The translations under genes and the position numbers were made by a program. From an uncultured Clostridia bacterium (lineage in GTDB: Bacteria > Bacillota > Clostridia > Oscillospirales > Ruminococcaceae): a stretch of 37,031 nucleotides of DNA. Where the stretch lies: assembly GCA_947307175.1 (NCBI GenBank), contig CAMZIK010000019.1:1-37031 (forward strand), written 5' to 3'. Positions 32,387-37,031 of this stretch are shown here, one piece after another. How positions within the stretch are numbered: position 1 is the first letter of the stretch; each line of letters opens with the position of its first letter. Below the pieces are notes generated by a model, which was not told the DNA's origin, did no database searches, and saw nothing but the letters and a program-made list of their open reading frames with translations.

Positions 32387-34684
32387 ATGGAAAAGATAAA
32401 AAACTTGGTAAAAAGGCGGTTCGAGGCGCAGGAGCGAAGGCTGCTGACAGCGGCGGTCATGCTTATGCTGGGGTTTGTTTCGGGGTTCGGAAAGATACTC
32501 GGCTTCCCGTCACAGCTTGGCGTTGTGCTTGCGGCGGTTTTCGGTGAGAATATCATTCCTGTTTTTGCAGGCACGGTGCTTTCCTATGCGGTGATGGGAG
32601 ATCTGTCTGCAGGCATAGTTCCTCTGTGCGCAATGCTCGTTATTGCAGGGCTGAGGTGTATTCTTCCGCAGGACAGGCTGAGCGTTTTTACAAAGCGCAG
32701 CGAGCCGCTTCTGACTTCTCTGGTCACCTGTGCGGTGCTTATACTTTTCGGGTGCGTGATGTCGGCTGCTTCGCCTGCTGATGCTTTTACGACCTCGATG
32801 AGAATGGTCAGCGCTCTGCTTTGCGGCTGCACGGTGTTTGCGGCGATGAACGTGATACAGAGCAGAGCTTCGGGCGGGAGCTTTGAACTTGGCGGTCTGA
32901 ACGGCATTTACATAGGTATGCTCTATATCATGGCAATTTCGGTGCTGACCTCGCTGCCGACGGGAGTTATAAACATAGGCAGGGCAGCAGGCTGTTTCTG
33001 CATGCTGATGGCGGTGCGGCGGTATCATCAGACGGGCGGAGCTGTTGTCGGGGCGCTGACGACCTGCGGAGTGCTGATAAGCGCTCCGATGCTTGCGAAA
33101 AACACGCTGCTGCTGGCAACTTCGGGGCTTATCTGCGGAGTTTTCTATCCTGTGGGGATAACGCTGACGGTGCTTATTTTTCTCGGAGTTTCGCTGATAA
33201 GTCTTGTTGCTGTGGGGACGGGACCCGACACGTTTCCGATGTTTGCGGATATTCTCCTTGGCAGTCTTGCGTTCATAAGCGTTCCGCTTCCTGCGGTAAA
33301 GAAGCTGACAAAGCGCATCAGCGGCTTTAAAAGCCCTGTCGATATAGTCAGTCAGACCACATCTTCAAAGCTTGGATTTGCCTCGTCAACGATAGGGGAG
33401 ATAAGAGGTCAGCTTTCGCAGGTGACAGCGGCGATGAAGCGCAGAACACGCAGGAGCGACATCTGCGATATGGTGATAAAGGCTGCCTGCATGGGCTGCA
33501 CGCACAGGAACAAGTGCTTTGAGAACAGGCAGCAGCTTATGTGGTCGCTCGGAAAGCTCGGACACATCAGCGCTAAGTACAACTGCATAAGTGAGGACGA
33601 TGTTTCGGCGCAGCTGTCCTCTTGCCGAAGAAGCGCTTACATGACTGAAGTTTTCAACCGTACCTATTCTTTTATGGTTGCCGAAAAAGCCAACGATATG
33701 CGCATTTCTGAGATGAGAGATCTGCTTTGTGAGCAGCTGGGTTCGATGCAGGATATTCTCAGCGATCTTTCGTTCAGGGTCGGGCAGGTAAGGAGCATTG
33801 ATGCGGCGCTATCATCGCAGGTGCGAGCCTGTTTCGATGCTCTGGGTTATCCTAACTCCAAGGTGTGCGTTTATGTCGATGACAAGCTGTGCCAGCGTGT
33901 TGACGTTTATCTGACGGCTGAGTTCTGCGGTGATGCGGTGAAACTGACCTCGATGGTCTCATCGGCGGTAGGGTGCGACCTTGAGCTGCCCGTCACGGTG
34001 AAAACGGACAGTCTCACGAGGCTGACGTTCTGCGAATCGCCTGCATTTACGGTGGAAACGGCAGCGTTCAGCGCCTCACGCAGCAGCGAATACTCGGGGG
34101 ATACATATGATATTTTCGATGTGAGCGCTGCGGAAAAATACATTATTCTTTCGGACGGGATGGGGACAGGCAAAAGAGCAAGGCTCGACTCGGTGTTCTC
34201 GGTGAGTCTTGTTTCAAGGCTGATACGGTGCGGAATGTCGGTGACGACTGCGCAGAAAATGGTCAACTCGATGATGAGGGTAAAGGGCTGGGAGGAGTCG
34301 TTCGCTACGCTGGATATTCTCAGGCTCGACCTTTACGGCGGGAGCGCAGGTCTGATGAAATCGGGCGCAGCTGCGAGCTATCTGTGCCGTGACGGCGGAC
34401 TGAAAGTTTTCTCATCGGACGCTTTCCCGGCTGGTATCCTTCCCGAATGCAGACCGGACACTGCCGACATAAAGCTGTTTGACGGAGACATTATAATGCT
34501 TGCATCGGACGGTACGGACCCACAGGCTGCAAGAAAGCTCGCTGCACTCTCGGCAAAGGGAATGGAGCTTGAAAAAATATGTGCAAGGCTCGGTGCATTT
34601 TGTATGGACAAGTGCGGCGGAGAACCTGCCGATGATATGACGATAATACTGGTAAGAATAGTAAAAAAACGAACAAAATGCTAA
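32387..34684 (+). CDS. spoIIE: Stage II sporulation protein E (PP2C phosphatase)
   Basis: A 765-residue membrane phosphatase. Residues 1-300 hold a multi-helix membrane domain, followed by the regulatory region with the family Cys motif CDMVIKAACMGCTHRNKC (about residues 355-385). The C-terminal PP2C domain (about 540-765) has ILSDGMGTGKRARLDS, MLASDGTDPQ and a final ADDMTIILVRI with metal-binding Asp. In Bacillus SpoIIE dephosphorylates SpoIIAA in the forespore and so frees sigma F. The ATG at 32387 has AAAGGTG about 10 bases upstream; an in-frame ATG at 32336 has no ribosome site. It implies a sporulation programme, or its remnant, in this organism. Confidence 0.92.
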   Translation: MEKIKNLVKRRFEAQERRLLTAAVMLMLGFVSGFGKILGFPSQLGVVLAAVFGENIIPVFAGTVLSYAVMGDLSAGIVPLCAMLVIAGLRCILPQDRLSVFTKRSEPLLTSLVTCAVLILFGCVMSAASPADAFTTSMRMVSALLCGCTVFAAMNVIQSRASGGSFELGGLNGIYIGMLYIMAISVLTSLPTGVINIGRAAGCFCMLMAVRRYHQTGGAVVGALTTCGVLISAPMLAKNTLLLATSGLICGVFYPVGITLTVLIFLGVSLISLVAVGTGPDTFPMFADILLGSLAFISVPLPAVKKLTKRISGFKSPVDIVSQTTSSKLGFASSTIGEIRGQLSQVTAAMKRRTRRSDICDMVIKAACMGCTHRNKCFENRQQLMWSLGKLGHISAKYNCISEDDVSAQLSSCRRSAYMTEVFNRTYSFMVAEKANDMRISEMRDLLCEQLGSMQDILSDLSFRVGQVRSIDAALSSQVRACFDALGYPNSKVCVYVDDKLCQRVDVYLTAEFCGDAVKLTSMVSSAVGCDLELPVTVKTDSLTRLTFCESPAFTVETAAFSASRSSEYSGDTYDIFDVSAAEKYIILSDGMGTGKRARLDSVFSVSLVSRLIRCGMSVTTAQKMVNSMMRVKGWEESFATLDILRLDLYGGSAGLMKSGAAASYLCRDGGLKVFSSDAFPAGILPECRPDTADIKLFDGDIIMLASDGTDPQAARKLAALSAKGMELEKICARLGAFCMDKCGGEPADDMTIILVRIVKKRTKC

Positions 34685-34796
34685 TATTATTAAGACAAAA
34701 AGCTTTTCGGAGCTTCAAATGCTAAAAACTTTTGTGCAATGTGTACAAACTGAACCTTTGAAATATGTAGGAAACTGAAATCATTAACTAAAATAC

Positions 34797-34825
34797 TTGC
34801 ATTATTCATTAAAAAAGGTTAAAAT
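34797..34825 (+). promoter_or_regulatory. Promoter of glgB
   Basis: TTGCAT (34797-34802), 17-bp spacer, TAAAAT (34820-34825). It lies about 75 bp upstream of the glgB ATG at 34901. Confidence 0.72.
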
Positions 34826-34900
34826 ATATGTTGAGGAAGAATGTACCTTCGGGGAACAGTCTTTCTTGAAAAAATAATCATCATTGTCAGGAGGTCAGAA

Positions 34901-36970
34901 ATGGCAAATAATATACCAAAGGATTACGAGCTGCCTGTCTATCTTTTCCATGACGGCACCAACCTGGAAACATACAAGTTCCTGGGCTGCCACAAGGGAG
35001 ATATGATGGGTCTTCAGGGCTACTTCTTCAGAGTGTGGGCGGCTCATGCTAAAGCAATTTCTCTCGTGGGAGATTTCAACAACTGGGACGAGAACGCTAA
35101 CCCGATGACGCTTATGGGCGACACGGAGATCTGGGAGACTTTCGTTCCGGGACTCAAAAGATTCGATACATATAAATACTGCGTATTCGGCTGTGACGGG
35201 AAAAAGCATATGAAATGCGACCCTTACGGCACACATATGGAGGTCGCTCCCGATACAGGCTCAAAGGTCTATGAGATCGGCGGCTACGACTGGGGCGATA
35301 CAAAATGGCAGGAGGAGAAAAAGACCAAGGACATCTATAATGCTCCTATGAACATCTATGAGGTGCATCTCAACAGCTGGAAGACCTGCACGGACGGAAA
35401 GTATTACTCCTACACAAAATTTGCGGATTCAATTATCCCGTATATGAACGAAATGGGATATACACACATCGAGTTCATGCCGCTTGCCGAGCATCCTTTC
35501 GACGGCTCGTGGGGCTATCAGGACATCGGATATTTCGCTCCGACCTCACGCTTCGGCACACCGCATGAGTTCATGAGAATGATAGACAAGTTCCACCAGG
35601 CAGGCATTGCCGTTATACTTGACTGGGTACCTGCACATTTCCCCAGAGACGAGGCAGGACTTTTCGAGTGGGACGGCGGCGCAGCTTATGAGTATACAGA
35701 CCCTAAAAAGAGAGATCACTTGACATGGGGCACGAGAGTGTTCGACTACGGAAGACCTGAGGTAAGGAGCTTCCTGATTTCAAATGCACTGTACTGGCTG
35801 GAGCAGTATCACGTTGACGGACTCAGGGTAGACGCTGTGGCTTCGATGCTTTATCTTGACTACGACAGACGTGACGGAGAATGGACTCCGAACAAGGACG
35901 GCGGAAACCATAACCTCGAAGCAGTCGAGTTCCTGCAGAAGCTCAATGCTGCGGTATTCTCAAGGATACCGAATGCTTATATGATAGCTGAGGAATCGAC
36001 GGCTTGGCCGATGGTGACTAAGCCTGTTTCGGACGGAGGTCTGGGCTTCAACTTCAAGTGGAACATGGGCTGGATGAACGATATGCTCAAGTATATGCAG
36101 TACGACCCGATAGACAGATCGTTCCACCACGATATGCTGACATTCTCCTTCTTCTATGCTTTCAGCGAGAACTTTATCCTGCCTATCTCGCACGATGAGG
36201 TGGTTCACGGAAAGGCTTCGCTGGTAAACAAGATGCACGGCAGCGATGTGAACGGAAAGTTCGATCAGTGCAGGCTGTTCATGGCTTACATGATGGCTCA
36301 TCCGGGCAAGAAGCTGACGTTCATGGGAGCTGATTTCGCTCAGTTCAGAGAGTGGGACTACGAGAACGGTCTGGAATGGTTCCTCGTTGACGAATATGAG
36401 AACCACAGAGACTTCCAGCAGTTCACAAAGAACCTCAACAACTTCTACAAGAACACTCCTGCGATGTGGGAGAGAGATTTCAGCTGGGAAGGCTTCAGCT
36501 GGATCTCAAACGACGATTTCCGTCAGAGCATCATTATTTTCAGGCGCTTTGACAAGAACGGCGGAGAGATAATCGCTGTTTGCAATTTCGTTCCCGTCGA
36601 GAGAAAGTCGTACTGCTTCGGTGTTCCTTACAAGGGCAAGTACACAGAGGTGTTCAACTCCTCAACGCCTGACGGAAAGCCAGCGACAAACGGCACTGTC
36701 AAGAGCGTGGATCAGGGAATGCACGGCTTTGAGCAGTCGATCTGCATCGACATTCCAGCTTTCAGCGTGATGTATTTCACGGTCGAGAAGGAAAAGAAAA
36801 GAGCTGCAAGAAAGACTGCCGCTAAAAAGGCAGAGCCGAAAAAAGCAGCAAAGAAAACCGCTGTCAAGGCAGAAGCAAAAAGCACGGAAAAGAAAACTTC
36901 CGTGAAGGTGAAGCAGGCTGAGACTGCGGCAAAGAAAACAACAAGGACAGCTAAAAAAGCTGAAAAATAA
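34901..36970 (+). CDS. glgB: 1,4-alpha-glucan branching enzyme with Lys/Ala-rich C-terminal tail
   Basis: A 689-residue GH13 branching enzyme that makes alpha-1,6 branches in glycogen. A CBM48-type N-terminal domain (about 35-125, with VGDFNNWDE) precedes the catalytic barrel. Nucleophile Asp lies in VDGLRVDAVASML, the acid Glu in AEESTAW, and the third Asp in LPISHDEVVHGK. The all-beta C-domain ends near FSVMYFTVEK. After it come about 60 residues made almost only of Lys, Ala, Thr and Glu in KKAxKKT-like steps, resembling histone H1 tails; this is not part of normal GlgB. The ATG has AGGAGG 6-11 bases upstream; a 20-codon longer reading is rejected. It is followed by glgC after 25 bp. Confidence 0.94.
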   Translation: MANNIPKDYELPVYLFHDGTNLETYKFLGCHKGDMMGLQGYFFRVWAAHAKAISLVGDFNNWDENANPMTLMGDTEIWETFVPGLKRFDTYKYCVFGCDGKKHMKCDPYGTHMEVAPDTGSKVYEIGGYDWGDTKWQEEKKTKDIYNAPMNIYEVHLNSWKTCTDGKYYSYTKFADSIIPYMNEMGYTHIEFMPLAEHPFDGSWGYQDIGYFAPTSRFGTPHEFMRMIDKFHQAGIAVILDWVPAHFPRDEAGLFEWDGGAAYEYTDPKKRDHLTWGTRVFDYGRPEVRSFLISNALYWLEQYHVDGLRVDAVASMLYLDYDRRDGEWTPNKDGGNHNLEAVEFLQKLNAAVFSRIPNAYMIAEESTAWPMVTKPVSDGGLGFNFKWNMGWMNDMLKYMQYDPIDRSFHHDMLTFSFFYAFSENFILPISHDEVVHGKASLVNKMHGSDVNGKFDQCRLFMAYMMAHPGKKLTFMGADFAQFREWDYENGLEWFLVDEYENHRDFQQFTKNLNNFYKNTPAMWERDFSWEGFSWISNDDFRQSIIIFRRFDKNGGEIIAVCNFVPVERKSYCFGVPYKGKYTEVFNSSTPDGKPATNGTVKSVDQGMHGFEQSICIDIPAFSVMYFTVEKEKKRAARKTAAKKAEPKKAAKKTAVKAEAKSTEKKTSVKVKQAETAAKKTTRTAKKAEK

Positions 36971-36995
36971 AACTTAAATTGGTGGGTGAATAATT

Positions 36996-37031
36996 ATGTT
37001 CAACAAGAAAGAATGCGTGGCAATGCTTCTT
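36996..37031 (+). CDS. glgC: Probable glucose-1-phosphate adenylyltransferase, first 12 codons
   Basis: The ATG at 36996 follows a GGTGGGTG ribosome site, and the visible residues are MFNKKECVAMLL before the window ends. In GlgC the next residues would be the AGGQGSRL nucleotide loop, and KKECVAMLL is the typical approach to it in Clostridia. Position directly behind glgB agrees with a glycogen operon. The call rests on 12 residues and context. Confidence 0.7.
   Translation, partial: MFNKKECVAMLL

Noticed and set aside
1-37031. CRISPR arrays, tRNA or rRNA genes, phage genes, transposase genes
   Set aside because: No regularly spaced direct repeats, no tRNA-like cloverleaf or rRNA motif, and no integrase or transposase reading frame were noticed on either strand.

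Overview
The window looks like chromosomal DNA of a Gram-positive, moderate-GC anaerobe of the Clostridia, most likely Ruminococcus or a close relative in the Oscillospiraceae. This is inferred from gene content and style, not from any database search. The pointers are SpoIIE, an LtaS-type lipoteichoic-acid enzyme, lipoproteins with long Thr/Ser-rich linkers, cell wall binding repeat 2 domains, strong GGAGG-type ribosome sites, near-perfect TTGACA-17-TATAAT promoters, and a glgB-glgC pair. No phage, plasmid, CRISPR, tRNA or rRNA gene was seen.

Layout. Positions 1-163 hold the right end of a dispersed hairpin-rich repeat whose complete 376-bp copy lies at 18394-18769. Positions 208-4709 (+) carry four tandem paralogous SGNH/GDSL-hydrolase lipoproteins. 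Positions 4856-10668 (+) carry a PLP aminotransferase, an FtsX-type permease without an ATPase, a DUF2500-like membrane protein, a Cys-cluster/poly-Lys mini-protein and the ATPase YchF. Positions 10825-15588 (-) carry an RND/MMPL exporter and a large secreted LxxG heptad-repeat protein, divergent from a TetR repressor (15871-16476, +); the gap between them holds four matching palindromic operators and both promoters. Positions 16658-18329 (+) hold a cell-wall-binding-repeat protein broken by a frameshift/deletion.

Positions 18769-30390 (-) form one long purine cluster transcribed purE, purF, purM, purN, GNAT, small membrane protein, PurO-type IMP cyclohydrolase, unknown 145-aa gene, LtaS/OpgB-like enzyme, GH25 muramidase, AICAR transformylase, purD. 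Steps 1, 2, 3, 5, 6 and the last two steps of IMP synthesis are represented. The last two steps are done by separate proteins instead of fused PurH. The PurF homologue lacks the usual N-terminal catalytic Cys. Two envelope genes sit inside the cluster. purE is preceded by a 41-codon ORF with a good ribosome site that ends inside an intrinsic terminator hairpin, which is the layout of a transcription attenuator.

Positions 30510-30746 (-) encode a small unknown protein. Then follow rsmA/ksgA (+), a 600-bp gap containing a LexA-like double-box promoter with no recognisable gene behind it, spoIIE (+), glgB with a histone-H1-like Lys/Ala tail (+), and the first 12 codons of a probable glgC at the window edge.

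The observations most worth following are the purE leader ORF/terminator, the orphan SOS-type promoter, the Cys-less PurF working beside split PurH/PurO, the TIR-bounded hairpin element whose end completes the purD stop codon, and the GlgB tail.
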